Notes: a model not told the origin generated them from the sequence alone. DNA of 64,000 nt from Oerskovia enterophila (GCF_001692445.1 NZ_MAQA01000022.1:1-64000), one strand, 5' to 3'. Positions 43,836-52,307 are shown, numbered from the stretch's first letter. Numbers and translations: made by a program.

Positions 43836-43864
43836 TTCACACCCCGTACGTCGTCGGCTATGGT
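43836..43864 (+). promoter_or_regulatory. Promoter of the trp leader / trpB2 transcript
   Basis: TTCACA (-35, 43836–43841), a 17-base spacer and TATGGT (-10, 43859–43864) place the transcription start near 43871, next to the GTG of the leader peptide (43872). Confidence 0.6.
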
Positions 43865-43871
43865 CGCCGGT

Positions 43872-43913
43872 GTGAACCTGCTCACCGCGCACACCTGGTG
43901 GCCCGACCACTGA
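43872..43913 (+). CDS. trpL: Trp leader peptide (13 aa, tandem Trp codons)
   Basis: The small frame encodes [13 protein letters not shown] and stops at TGA 43911–43913. Two adjacent TGG codons in a 13-residue peptide 115 bases before a tryptophan synthase gene are the mark of ribosome-mediated transcription attenuation, known for trp operons of Streptomyces and Corynebacterium. The GTG lies at the predicted transcription start, so the peptide should be translated from a leaderless mRNA. An in-frame ATG at 43860 overlaps the -10 box and is less likely to be used. Ribosome stalling at the Trp codons would free the downstream segment to form the antiterminator. Confidence 0.8.
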   Translation: MNLLTAHTWWPDH

Positions 43914-43959
43914 CGGTCGGACGCTGTGGCGTGCTGACCGAGCCCGACGACGGGCGGTC
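43903..43959 (+). promoter_or_regulatory. Trp attenuator with mutually exclusive hairpins
   Basis: Segment 1:2 is CCGACC (43903–43908, starting right after the Trp codons) with GGTCGG (43915–43920). Segment 2:3 is CGGTC (43914–43918) with GACCG (43936–43940). Segment 3:4 is GACC..GCCC (43936–43945) with GGGCGGTC (43952–43959). Segments 2 and 3 are each shared by two alternatives, as attenuation requires. There is no T-run after 3:4. The pairings were found by eye, not computed. Confidence 0.65.
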
Positions 43960-44028
43960 CAGCAGGTCTCCCGGAGTGGATCGCCCGGAACGTGCCCCCG
44001 CACGTGCCCATCCACGAAGGAGAGTCCC

Positions 44029-45369
44029 TTGACGACGTCCCCCGTCTCCACCCCCGCGGCGCCCTCGGCCCCCGCGACCCCGACCGCGCGCTCGCTCGAG
44101 CCGCTCGGTGTCGAGATCCCCTCCACCGTCCCGACCCACTGGTACAACCTCAACGCGGACCTGCCCGAGCCCGTGCCGCCGCACCTGCACCCCGGCACGC
44201 TCGAGCCGCTCGTGCCCGCGGACCTGGCCCCGCTGTTCCCCATGGCGCTCATCGAGCAGGAGGTCAGCACCGAGCGCTACATCGAGATCCCGCAGACGAT
44301 CCGTGAGATCTATGCGATGTGGAGGCCCGCGCCGCTCATCCGCGCACACCGCCTCGAGCGCGAGCTCGGCACGCCCGCCCGCATCTACTACAAGTACGAG
44401 GGCGTGAGCCCGGTCGGCTCGCACAAGCCGAACACGGCGATCGCGCAGGCGTACTACAACGCGATCGAGGGCACGACGCGGCTCACGACCGAGACGGGCG
44501 CGGGGCAGTGGGGGGCCTCGCTCTCGATGGCCGCGGCCCTGCTCGGCCTGACGTGCGAGGTGTGGCAGGTCCGTGCGTCCTACGACTCCAAGCCGTACCG
44601 CCGCTTCCAGATGGAGGCCTACGGGGGCGTGTGCCACTCGTCGCCCTCGGAGCTGACGGCGTCGGGGCGTGCGATCCTCGCGAGCGACCCGGACACCACG
44701 GGCTCGCTCGGCATGGCGATCAGCGAGGCCGTCGAGGTCGCGGCGCAGGACCCGCAGGCGCACTACTCGCTCGGCAGCGTGCTCAACCACGTGATGCTGC
44801 ACCAGACGGTCATCGGGCAGGAGGCCCTGGTCCAGCTCGAGGAGGCGGGCGAGACGGGCGCGGACGTCGTGTTCGGCTGCGCGGGCGGCGGGTCGAACCT
44901 CGCGGGGCTCACGTTCCCGTTCCTGGGGCGCAACCTGCGCGAGGGCACGACGACGCGGCTCGTCGCGTGCGAGCCCGCGGCCTGCCCGTCTCTCACCCAG
45001 GGCGAGTACCGCTACGACCACGGTGACGTCGCGGGGCTCACGCCGCTGCTCAAGATGCACACGCTCGGCAAGGACTTCGTACCGCCCGCCATCCACGCGG
45101 GCGGCCTGCGCTACCACGGCATGTCGCCCATGGTGTCGCACGCCGTGAACCTGGGGCTCATGGACGCGGTTGCGATCGACCAGGACGAGGCGTTCCGGGC
45201 GGGGCTCGAGTTCGCCCGGTCCGAGGGCATCATCCCGGCGCCCGAGTCGACGCACGCGGTCGCGGCGGCGATCGCCTACGCGCGCACGGTCACGGAGCCC
45301 GAGGTCGTCGTGATCGGGCTCTCGGGCAACGGTCAGCTCGACCTGCCGGCGTACGCGCAGTACGTGTGA
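44029..45369 (+). CDS. trpB: Tryptophan synthase beta chain, TrpB2 type
   Basis: The 446-aa PLP enzyme condenses indole and serine to tryptophan. The PLP lysine is Lys133 in [37 protein letters not shown] and [13 protein letters not shown] (phosphate-binding glycine loop) are conserved, and the N-terminal [18 protein letters not shown] plus the length above 430 place it in the TrpB2 group, which works without a tight TrpA partner. No trpA lies nearby. The start is TTG 44029, with AGGAG at the right distance. Regulation by the Trp leader and attenuator directly upstream is very likely. Confidence 0.93.
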   Translation: MTTSPVSTPAAPSAPATPTARSLEPLGVEIPSTVPTHWYNLNADLPEPVPPHLHPGTLEPLVPADLAPLFPMALIEQEVSTERYIEIPQTIREIYAMWRPAPLIRAHRLERELGTPARIYYKYEGVSPVGSHKPNTAIAQAYYNAIEGTTRLTTETGAGQWGASLSMAAALLGLTCEVWQVRASYDSKPYRRFQMEAYGGVCHSSPSELTASGRAILASDPDTTGSLGMAISEAVEVAAQDPQAHYSLGSVLNHVMLHQTVIGQEALVQLEEAGETGADVVFGCAGGGSNLAGLTFPFLGRNLREGTTTRLVACEPAACPSLTQGEYRYDHGDVAGLTPLLKMHTLGKDFVPPAIHAGGLRYHGMSPMVSHAVNLGLMDAVAIDQDEAFRAGLEFARSEGIIPAPESTHAVAAAIAYARTVTEPEVVVIGLSGNGQLDLPAYAQYV

Positions 45370-45450
45370 CGTCGTCGGGCAGCGAGCGCTCGGGCGGGGC
45401 CGCCCGTTCCGTCCTCGCTGCCGCCGGCGCCGTCGAGGCGTAGCCCCCCG

Positions 45451-45487
45451 CGCGTGAGGCGGGCCTCCAGGAGGTCTGCCTCACGCG
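45451..45487 (+). terminator. Terminator after trpB2
   Basis: CGCGTGAGGC (45451–45460) pairs with GCCTCACGCG (45478–45487), 82 bases after the trpB2 stop. Confidence 0.7.
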
Positions 45488-45514
45488 CGCCCGGGGTCCG
45501 CCCCGGGGCCCGCC

Positions 45515-45520
45515 TAGACT
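45515..45520 (+). promoter_or_regulatory. -10 box (TAGACT) of trmB
   Basis: TAGACT ends 6 bases before GTG 45527, the leaderless spacing. Confidence 0.5.
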
Positions 45521-45526
45521 TGTCGG

Positions 45527-46264
45527 GTGCCCGAGACCCTCGATGAAGCCCGCGAGCAGGGCTTCCGTACCGACATCGTGTCCTTCGTCCGTCGCAGCGG
45601 CCGCCTCAACCCCCGCCAGCAGCGCGCGTGGGACGAGCACGCCGCGCAGCTCGTCGTCGACGTCCCGCGCGCGGAGGCCCGGACCTCCGTGGACCCGGCC
45701 TACGTGCTCGACGTCGCCGCGACGTTCGATCGTGAGGCTCCGCTCGTGGTCGAGGTCGGGTCGGGCCTGGGCGAGGCCGTGGTCCACGCGGCCGAGGCGA
45801 CCCCGGAGCGTGACTTCCTGGCCGTCGAGGTCTACACGCCCGGGCTCGCGCAGACCGTGCTGCGGGCGACCCAGCGCGGGCTGACGAACGTGCGCCTGCT
45901 GCAGGCCAACGCGGCCGAGGTGCTCACCACGACGCTCCCCGAGGGATCGGTCGACGAGCTGTGGGTCTTCTTCCCGGACCCGTGGCACAAGGCCCGGCAC
46001 CACAAGCGTCGCCTCGTCACGCCCTCGCTCGCGGAGCTCGCTGCGCGCGCGATCCGCCCCGGCGGCACGTGGCGGCTCGCGACCGACTGGGCCGAGTACG
46101 CCGACCAGATGCTCGAGGTCATCGGAGCGAACCCGTCGTTCGTCAACGTCCACGGGGTCGGGGCGGTCGCGCCGCGCTTCGAGGGGCGCGTGCGCACGAG
46201 CTTCGAGGGCAAGGGGCACGCCGCGGGCCGCTCCATCACGGACCTGGAGTTCCGCCGGGTCTGA
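45527..46264 (+). CDS. trmB: tRNA (guanosine(46)-N7)-methyltransferase
   Basis: The 245-aa SAM-dependent enzyme methylates N7 of G46 in the variable loop of many tRNAs. LVVEVGSGLGEAVVHAAEATP binds SAM, and the family-specific motif LWVFFPDPWHKARHHKRRLV (PDPWxKxRHxKRR) and GTWRLATDWAEYADQML are present. The N-terminal FRTDIVSFVRRSGRLNPRQQRAW is normal. It stands alone between trpB2 and a kinase gene. Confidence 0.96.
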   Translation: MPETLDEAREQGFRTDIVSFVRRSGRLNPRQQRAWDEHAAQLVVDVPRAEARTSVDPAYVLDVAATFDREAPLVVEVGSGLGEAVVHAAEATPERDFLAVEVYTPGLAQTVLRATQRGLTNVRLLQANAAEVLTTTLPEGSVDELWVFFPDPWHKARHHKRRLVTPSLAELAARAIRPGGTWRLATDWAEYADQMLEVIGANPSFVNVHGVGAVAPRFEGRVRTSFEGKGHAAGRSITDLEFRRV

Positions 46265-46376
46265 GTGCGGCTCGGGCCGGTCCGGCAGGGCGCGCTCCCG
46301 CCAGAAGTGAGCGGCCGCCCCTGACCGGCGCCGAGCAGGGGCGAGAATGCGCTTCTCGGCGAGGGGCCGCGCGACC

Positions 46377-46382
46377 TAGGCT
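46377..46382 (+). promoter_or_regulatory. -10 box (TAGGCT) before the P-loop kinase gene
   Basis: TAGGCT ends 6 bases before the ATG at 46389. Confidence 0.5.
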
Positions 46383-46388
46383 CCGGTC

Positions 46389-46955
46389 ATGCCTACGACC
46401 TCCCTGCCCGACGGCGCCGCTCACCCCGGTCAGCCGGCTCCCGTCCTGGTCGTCACGGGGGCCATGGCCTCCGGGAAGTCGACCGTCGCCGAGGCCCTGG
46501 CCCGCTCGTTCCCGCTCGCGGCGCACGTGCGCGGGGACATGTTCCGGCGCTTCGTCGTGAGCGGCCAGGCCTCGATGGACCCTCCGCTCTCGCCCGCTGC
46601 GCGCGCCCAGCTCGACCTGCGGCAGTCCCTCGCGGCCCACGCCGCGGACACCTACGCGGCCGCGGGGATCACCGCCGTGGTCCAGGACATCCTCCTCGGG
46701 CCCGACCTGGCCCGGTTCACGGCGAGCCTGCGCACCCGGCCGCGCTACGCCGTCGTGCTGACGCCCGACGCGGCGACCCTCGCGGCGCGCGACGCCGCCC
46801 GGCACAAGCAGGCCTACGGTGCCTGGACCCCCGAGGAGTTCGCCGAGGCCGCCCGCGAGACCCCGGGCGGCCTGCACCTCGACACGACGGGGTGGACCGT
46901 CGCCGAGACGGTCGCACAGATCCTCGACCGTCTCGACGAGGCGCGCGTCGCCTGA
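46389..46955 (+). CDS. P-loop kinase/phosphotransferase (AAA-type, Zeta/Cpt-like)
   Basis: The 188-aa protein has a Walker A motif VTGAMASGKSTVAEALA (Gly24–Ser31), an Arg-Gly-Asp segment HVRGDMFRRFVVSG, and a lid region with Arg residues (RDAARHKQAYGAWTPEEF). The arrangement is like small-molecule kinases of the chloramphenicol phosphotransferase, zeta-toxin and shikimate-kinase-like groups. The substrate cannot be told. No antitoxin-like gene flanks it, so a toxin role is not supported. Confidence 0.75.
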   Translation: MPTTSLPDGAAHPGQPAPVLVVTGAMASGKSTVAEALARSFPLAAHVRGDMFRRFVVSGQASMDPPLSPAARAQLDLRQSLAAHAADTYAAAGITAVVQDILLGPDLARFTASLRTRPRYAVVLTPDAATLAARDAARHKQAYGAWTPEEFAEAARETPGGLHLDTTGWTVAETVAQILDRLDEARVA

Positions 46956-47044
46956 GCGGCCGGCAGCCGAGCTGGCCGCCCCGTCGCTCGGCGAGCCGAC
47001 CGCCCGACGCGCAGCCCCGCGCCCTCCGGGTCACGATGGGAGGC

Positions 47045-48568
47045 ATGAGCAGCAGCGACCCCCGGACCCAGGCCACCCCCGACGAGACGTTCGACGTGAT
47101 CGTGATCGGCGGTGGGCCCGTCGGCGAGAACGCGGCCGACCGCGCGAGCCGCACGGGCCTGAGCGTGGCCGTCGTCGAGGCCGAGCTCGTCGGCGGCGAG
47201 TGCTCCTACTGGGCGTGCATGCCGTCCAAGGCGCTGCTGCGCCCCGGAGCAGCGCTCGCGGCCGCGCGCGCCGTGCCGGGCGTCGAGGCGAGCCCCACGC
47301 TCGACCCCGGCCCGATCCTGGCGCGCCGCGACGAGATGGTCTCGCACTGGGACGACTCGGGGCAGGTCCAGTGGCTCGACGGCGCCGGTATCTCGCTCGT
47401 GCGCGGCCTGGGGCGCCTGGTCGGGCCGAGGCTCGTCGAGGTCAGCCCCGAGGACCCCGACGCCGACGTCGACGACCTCCCCGCGACCCGGCTGCTCGCG
47501 GCGCGGCACGCCGTGATCGTCGCGACGGGCAGCGTGCCCGTCCTGCCCGACACTCCCGGCCTCGCCGAGACCGACCCGTGGAGCAGCCGCGAGGCGACGA
47601 GCGTGCAGGACGTCCCGGCCTCGCTGGTCGTGATCGGCGGGGGAGTGGTGGGGGTCGAGATGGCCACGGCCTTCACGGACCTCGGGTCGAAGGTCACGCT
47701 GCTCTCGCGCGGCCGTCTGCTCGGGCGCTCGGAGCCCTTCGCGAGCGAGGCCGTCGCGGCGGGCCTGCGCGCGATCGGGGTGGACGTCCGGCTGGGGGTC
47801 AGCGTCACGGGAGCGACGTCCCTGCCCGACGGCGGAGCGCGCCTCGCGTACGACGGCCCCCAGGGCAAGGGATCGGTCGCGGGCGCGCAGGTGCTCGTCG
47901 CGACCGGTCGGGTGCCGCGCACGGGGGACCTGGGGGTCGAGGCGGTCGGGCTCGAACCCGGGAAGGGGCTCGCGGTCGACGACCAGCTCGAGGTCCAGGG
48001 CGTCGAGGGCGGCTGGCTCTTCGCGTGCGGCGACGTGACGGGACGGGTCGCGACCACGCACCAGGGCAAGTACGAGGGCAGGGTCGTCGGCGACGTGGTC
48101 GCGGCGCGGTTCGGGAAGGTCCGGCCCGAGGAGGCACGGGCCGCGGGGGCGAGCGGCTCGGCGGGCGAGGCCCCCGAGCCCTGGAGCCGCTATGCCGCGA
48201 CGGCGGACCACGGAGCCAAGACGCAGGTGGTGTTCACGCGTCCCGAGGTCGCGTCCGTGGGGCTGACCGAGGCCGAGGCGAAGAAGGCGGGCCTGCCGGT
48301 CCGTGCGGTGTCCTACAAGCTCGGCTCGGTGTCCGGGGCCGTGCTCGTGGCCGAGGGCTACGAGGGGACCGCGCAGATCGTGGTCGACACCGAGCGCCAG
48401 GTGATCGTGGGCGCGACGTTCGTGGGCCCGGACGCGGCGGAGATGCTGCACGCCGCGACCATCGCGATCGTCGGGCAGGTGCCGCTTGCACGCTTGTGGC
48501 ACGCTGTGCCCGCCTACCCGACGATCAGCGAGGTCTGGCTACGGCTGCTCGAGACCTACGGCTTGTGA
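47045..48568 (+). CDS. Dihydrolipoamide dehydrogenase-like flavoprotein disulfide reductase
   Basis: The 507-aa FAD enzyme has the N-terminal motif DVIVIGGGPVGENAADRASR, an active-site disulfide pair Cys53/Cys58 in GECSYWACMPSK (lipoamide dehydrogenase has CLNxGCxPSK; this variant is common in a distinct actinobacterial branch), an NAD-binding VVIGGGVVGVEMATAFTDLGS, and a C-terminal dimerisation domain with HAVPAYPTISEVW holding the catalytic His and Glu. It may be a mercuric-reductase-like or mycothiol/lipoamide-type reductase. No 2-oxoacid dehydrogenase genes are nearby to define it. A Ser/Gly/Glu insertion (about residues 360–385) precedes the last domain. Confidence 0.85.
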   Translation: MSSSDPRTQATPDETFDVIVIGGGPVGENAADRASRTGLSVAVVEAELVGGECSYWACMPSKALLRPGAALAAARAVPGVEASPTLDPGPILARRDEMVSHWDDSGQVQWLDGAGISLVRGLGRLVGPRLVEVSPEDPDADVDDLPATRLLAARHAVIVATGSVPVLPDTPGLAETDPWSSREATSVQDVPASLVVIGGGVVGVEMATAFTDLGSKVTLLSRGRLLGRSEPFASEAVAAGLRAIGVDVRLGVSVTGATSLPDGGARLAYDGPQGKGSVAGAQVLVATGRVPRTGDLGVEAVGLEPGKGLAVDDQLEVQGVEGGWLFACGDVTGRVATTHQGKYEGRVVGDVVAARFGKVRPEEARAAGASGSAGEAPEPWSRYAATADHGAKTQVVFTRPEVASVGLTEAEAKKAGLPVRAVSYKLGSVSGAVLVAEGYEGTAQIVVDTERQVIVGATFVGPDAAEMLHAATIAIVGQVPLARLWHAVPAYPTISEVWLRLLETYGL

Positions 48569-48596
48569 CCGTCTGCCGCGAGCAGCCGCCTACTCG

Positions 48597-49613
48597 TCAG
48601 CCGAGCTGGCCGTCCGAGGAGAACACGAGGCCGAGAACGATCTCGCCCTGCAGGAGGGCGGCCTTGGTCAGCGGGCCGCCCACGTCGAGGTTGACGAAGT
48701 TGGTGATGTTGAGCCCGTACTTCTCCTCGAGACCGGGCTCGCAGAACGCGCGCTCGGGGCACTCGGGGCCGGCCCCCAGCGTGATGCCCCCGGGGCAGGC
48801 CTCGGCGAGCTCGCTGAGCGTCGAGACGTCGTGCTCCTCGGCGAAGGCCGTCGTGACGGCGAACGCGTTCTGGTCCTGGGCCGACGACGGCTCGCCGAAC
48901 GTCAGGCCCTTCTGCGCACCGAGCTCACGCAGGGCCGCGACCGTGGTGTCCAGGTCGCCGCTCGCGAGGGGTTCGGCGTCGGGGCCGTTGATCTCCTTGT
49001 TGAGGAACTCGGTGAGCGTGCCCACGTACTCGGGGAACACGCTCAGCTGGCCCGACTCGAGCGCGGGCAGGTACGTCTCGCGCGCGTCGACGGTCTGCAC
49101 CGTGACGTCGTACCCGCCCGAGCGCAGCACGGCCGCGTAGATCTCCGCGAGCGTCGTGCTCTCGGAGAAGTTCGCGGCCCCCACGACCAGGGACGTGCCC
49201 GTCCCCGGGGTGTCCTGGGCAGCGAGGCCCTCGTCCTCGACGAACTTCTGGGCCACCTGGGAAGAGGTCTGCCGCTCGACGTCGACGGCCTTGTTGAGCG
49301 CGATGAGCTTGTCGGTCGTCAGGGCCGCGGACACGGTGTCGAGGAGCTCGAGGACCGCGGGCTGGTTCGCCACCGCGGCGGCGTTCGCCGCAGGGATGAT
49401 GTTGTCGACCGTCTGAAGGTGCTTGTCGTCCTCCAGGACGACGAGCGCGTCGCCCGCGACCGGTTCGCACGCGGCGCCGCTCGCTGTGGACGTCGAACCG
49501 CCGGAGGTGTTCCCTCCGGTACCGGAGGAGCCGGCCTCGCCGCACGCCGCGAGGGCCAGGACGAGGAGGGCGGAAGCGGACAGGGTGCGAAGGGTGGTGG
49601 ATCGCCGTGACAT
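48597..49613 (-). CDS. OpuC-like osmolyte-binding lipoprotein with circularly permuted domain
   Basis: The 338-aa exported protein has lipobox LALAAC (Cys24) and a Ser/Thr/Gly linker. Residues 56–130 (LVVLEDDKHLQTVDNIIPA..., LTTDKLIALNKAVDVE..., VAQKFVEDEGL) match what is normally the C-terminal part of OpuCC/OsmF-type binding proteins. Residues 141–338 begin with the usual N-terminal SLVVGAANFSESTTLAEIYAAVL and end at FSSDGQLG, exactly where the moved segment would follow. The domain is therefore circularly permuted. It should deliver glycine betaine, choline or a related quaternary amine to the permeases encoded just upstream. The ATG at 49613 starts a normal signal peptide. Confidence 0.85.
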   Translation of the reverse strand: MSRRSTTLRTLSASALLVLALAACGEAGSSGTGGNTSGGSTSTASGAACEPVAGDALVVLEDDKHLQTVDNIIPAANAAAVANQPAVLELLDTVSAALTTDKLIALNKAVDVERQTSSQVAQKFVEDEGLAAQDTPGTGTSLVVGAANFSESTTLAEIYAAVLRSGGYDVTVQTVDARETYLPALESGQLSVFPEYVGTLTEFLNKEINGPDAEPLASGDLDTTVAALRELGAQKGLTFGEPSSAQDQNAFAVTTAFAEEHDVSTLSELAEACPGGITLGAGPECPERAFCEPGLEEKYGLNITNFVNLDVGGPLTKAALLQGEIVLGLVFSSDGQLG

Positions 49614-49697
49614 GTGTGTCGGGGCCTCTCGATCGTCGGCTCGCACGGACAACCCATTCCACCCCCGGCGCCGGAGACCGGCAACCCGAGCGACGCC

Positions 49698-50378
49698 TCA
49701 GCGCAAGGTCCCGGCCCTGGTCCGCAGAGGCGCGGGGGTCACGGCCCGCTGGACCAGTGCCAGGACGGCGTCCACGACCAGGCACAGGACCGCGATCACG
49801 ACGCCCACAGCGAGCACCTGCCCGTACCGCTGGTTGGAGAAGCCGACCCGCAGCGGGACCCCGAGCCCCCCGCCCCCCACGAACGCCGCGAGGGTCAGCA
49901 CCGCGATGACCTGCACGATCGCGGTGCGCAGACCCGCCGCGACCAAGGGCACGGCGAGCGGCACCTCGACGAGCCACAGCGAGCGCTGCGACGACATACC
50001 CATGCCTCGCGCGGCGTCCTTGACGTCGGGGTCGACCTCGGCGACGCCCGTGTAGGCGTTCGCGAGGATGAGCGGGATCGCGAAGATCACGGCCGAGATG
50101 ACCGCCGCACGGTTCCCGAACAACCCGCCCGCCGCGAGGATGAGCAGGATCCCGAAGGTCGGGAGAGCACGCGAGGTGTTCACGACCACGATGGTCGGCC
50201 CGGCCCCGCGCCCGGAGTGCCCGAGCCAGATGCCCACGGGCAGCGCGACGAGCGCCGCGAGGAGGACCGCGACGGCCGTCATCTCGAGGTGCTCCCCGGT
50301 GCGGACCAGGAGCCCGTCCGGCCCGGTCCAGTTGAGGGGGTCGTTGAGCCACGTCAGGGCCTGCTCGACGACGTTCAT
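49698..50378 (-). CDS. ABC transporter permease, OpuC/ProW type (second)
   Basis: The 226-aa membrane protein has five to six helices and the EAA-type loop ARGMGMSSQRSLWLVEVPLAVPLVAAGLRTA that docks with the ATPase. HLEMTAVAVLLAALVALPVGIWLG at the start is typical of OpuCB/CD permeases. ATG 50378 overlaps the stop of the first permease. It is followed by the binding-protein gene, so the permeases and receptor form one minus-strand unit. Confidence 0.9.
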   Translation of the reverse strand: MNVVEQALTWLNDPLNWTGPDGLLVRTGEHLEMTAVAVLLAALVALPVGIWLGHSGRGAGPTIVVVNTSRALPTFGILLILAAGGLFGNRAAVISAVIFAIPLILANAYTGVAEVDPDVKDAARGMGMSSQRSLWLVEVPLAVPLVAAGLRTAIVQVIAVLTLAAFVGGGGLGVPLRVGFSNQRYGQVLAVGVVIAVLCLVVDAVLALVQRAVTPAPLRTRAGTLR

Positions 50379-51139
50379 GCGTCCCGCACCGCCGTCCGGT
50401 CCTGCGGTTCCAGCGGCTCCCGCGACTCGGGCCCCGTGGTCGCGCCCGCGGCGCCGGCCGTCGGCCGGGAGTCGGTCCTCGACGAGGTGCCCCGCGTGCG
50501 GGACCAGGGCGTCAGCGCCCGCCCCAGGAGCAGCAGGAGGAGGTCGAGCACGACGGCCAGGAGCAGGCACAGGAGGGTCGCGGTCATGATCTGGGCGTTG
50601 TAGCTCGAGCGGAAGCCTCGGAACATGAGCGTGCCGAGCCCGCCGTACCCCGCGACGAACCCGACGGTCACCAGGGCCACGGTCGAGACCGTCGCGAGGC
50701 GCACCCCGGTCATGATGCTCGGGAGCGCGTTGGGCATCTCGACCGAGGCCAGCAGCCGGGTCGATCCGTAGCCCAGGCCCCTGGCGGCGTCGCGGACGTC
50801 CGGGTCCACGCCCTGGAGACCCACGAGGATGTTGCGCACCAGGATCAGCAGGGCGTACATGACCAGGCCGATGAGCACGGGCGTCCGCCCGATCCCGGTG
50901 AACGGGACGAGGATCGAGAACAGGGCGAGGGACGGGATGGTGTACATGACGCCCGTCATGCCGAGCACGGGCACGGCCAGCCAGCGCACGCGGTGCGCGA
51001 GAGCCGCGAGCGGCAGCGCGATCACGAGCGCGATGAGCACGGCCTCGAGGGTGATCGTCGTGTGCTCGACGAGCGCCTGGGAGATCTCTCCCCAGTTGTT
51101 CTGGACGTAGCTCCACGAGAACCACGGGTTGGGTGGCAT
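50375..51139 (-). CDS. ABC transporter permease, OpuC/ProW type (first)
   Basis: The 254-aa permease has the same fold as its neighbour, with EAA loop ARGLGYGSTRLLASVEMPNALPSIMTGVRLA and N-terminal HTTITLEAVLIALVIALPLAALAHR. It carries an extra 50-residue Pro/Thr/Arg-rich tail after the last helix. On the minus strand a TAGGTT -10 box (51147–51152) lies 7 bases before the ATG. It is transcribed divergently from its ATPase gene. Confidence 0.9.
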   Translation of the reverse strand: MPPNPWFSWSYVQNNWGEISQALVEHTTITLEAVLIALVIALPLAALAHRVRWLAVPVLGMTGVMYTIPSLALFSILVPFTGIGRTPVLIGLVMYALLILVRNILVGLQGVDPDVRDAARGLGYGSTRLLASVEMPNALPSIMTGVRLATVSTVALVTVGFVAGYGGLGTLMFRGFRSSYNAQIMTATLLCLLLAVVLDLLLLLLGRALTPWSRTRGTSSRTDSRPTAGAAGATTGPESREPLEPQDRTAVRDA

Positions 51140-51146
51140 GCCGTCG

Positions 51147-51201
51147 AACCTATCCCGAGCCGCCCACCGCTCGCGCGACGACGAGGGGCGCCCGGTAGCG
51201 T
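51147..51201. promoter_or_regulatory. Divergent leaderless promoters of the osmolyte transporter
   Basis: The 68-base gap has a minus-strand -10 box TAGGTT (51147–51152, 7 bases before the permease ATG) and a plus-strand -10 box TAGCGT (51196–51201, 6 bases before the ATPase ATG). One regulator bound between them could control both halves of the transporter. Confidence 0.5.
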
Positions 51202-51207
51202 CGGGGC

Positions 51208-52254
51208 ATGGCGAGCTCCACGACAGGCACCAGCGAGGCGACCGTAGCGTTCCCGACCATCACCGACGAGGCGGCCATCGTGTTCGACGGCGTCCGCAAG
51301 GAGTACCCCAACGGCACGGTCGCGGTGGGCGACCTCTCGCTGAGCGTCCGTGAGCACGAGATGCTCGCGCTCGTCGGGCCGTCGGGCTGCGGGAAGTCCA
51401 CGACGCTGCGCATGACGAACCGGCTCGTCGAACCCTCGGCCGGGCGCATCCTGCTGCGCGGCGAGGACATCACGCAGGGCGACCCCGTGGCGCTGCGCCG
51501 CAGGATCGGGTACGTCATCCAGAACGTCGGCCTGTTCCCGCACCGGACCGTGGCCCAGAACGTCGCGACCGTGCCCGGGCTGCTCGGCTGGGACAAGGCG
51601 CGGACCAGGGCACGGGTCGGCGAGCTGCTCGAGCTCGTCGGCCTGGCCCCCGACACCTACGCCAAGCGCTACCCGCACGAGCTGTCCGGGGGCGAGCGGC
51701 AGCGGGTGGGAGTCGCTCGCGCGCTCGCGACCGACCCGCCCGTCCTGCTCATGGACGAGCCCTTCGGGGCGGTCGACCCCGCCGGCCGGCGTCGCCTCCA
51801 GACCGAGTTCCGGCGCATCCAGCGCGAGCTCGGGACCACGGTCCTGTTCGTGACCCACGACATCGACGAGGCCGTCCACCTCGGCGACCGGATCGCGGTC
51901 TTCAGCTTCGGGGGGCGTCTCGAACAGCTCGCCGAGCCGCTGACCGTCCTCGCGCACCCCGCGAGCGACGCGGTCCGCGAGTTCATCGGCGAGGGGGCGC
52001 CCGTCCGGATGCTCGGCCTGGCCACGGTGCAGCAGGGCGACCTCGACGGCGCCGAGCTGATCTCGGCCCCCGCTCCCGAGCCCATCCGGCTCGGCGCCCC
52101 GCTGACAGAGGCGTTCGAGGCCATCGCGGCCCTGCCCGGGTCAGCGATGGGCAGGGTGCCCGTCGCGGACGAGGCGGGCGACGTCGTCGGCTCCTTCACC
52201 GCGGACGGGATCCTCGCCGCCCTGCGGCGCACAGCCGATGCCGCCGCGGTCTAG
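51208..52254 (+). CDS. ABC transporter ATP-binding protein, OpuC/ProV type
   Basis: The 348-aa ATPase has Walker A GPSGCGKST, Q-loop YVIQNVGLFPHRTV, signature LSGGERQRVGVARAL, Walker B VLLMDEPFGAVDP and switch His in VTHDIDEAVHLGD. After the core, residues 270–348 hold a short CBS-like segment (GRVPVADEAGDVVGSFTADGILAAL), shorter than the tandem CBS pair of ProV/OpuAA. It powers import through the two divergent permeases. Confidence 0.93.
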   Translation: MASSTTGTSEATVAFPTITDEAAIVFDGVRKEYPNGTVAVGDLSLSVREHEMLALVGPSGCGKSTTLRMTNRLVEPSAGRILLRGEDITQGDPVALRRRIGYVIQNVGLFPHRTVAQNVATVPGLLGWDKARTRARVGELLELVGLAPDTYAKRYPHELSGGERQRVGVARALATDPPVLLMDEPFGAVDPAGRRRLQTEFRRIQRELGTTVLFVTHDIDEAVHLGDRIAVFSFGGRLEQLAEPLTVLAHPASDAVREFIGEGAPVRMLGLATVQQGDLDGAELISAPAPEPIRLGAPLTEAFEAIAALPGSAMGRVPVADEAGDVVGSFTADGILAALRRTADAAAV

Positions 52255-52307
52255 CGGCGCGACGCAGATCTCACCCGGTCCCACGTGTTCAGTGAGCCCA
52301 GGGCGTC

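Noticed and set aside
46265-46388. A small gene or RNA in the trmB–kinase gap
   Set aside because: Only a -10 box before the kinase gene and weak local pairing (GAGAA/TTCTC) were seen. No frame has coding-type codon use.
46389-46955. P-loop kinase as a zeta-type toxin
   Set aside because: No epsilon-like or other antitoxin gene lies on either side, and it has its own leaderless promoter. The motifs fit small-molecule kinases equally well.
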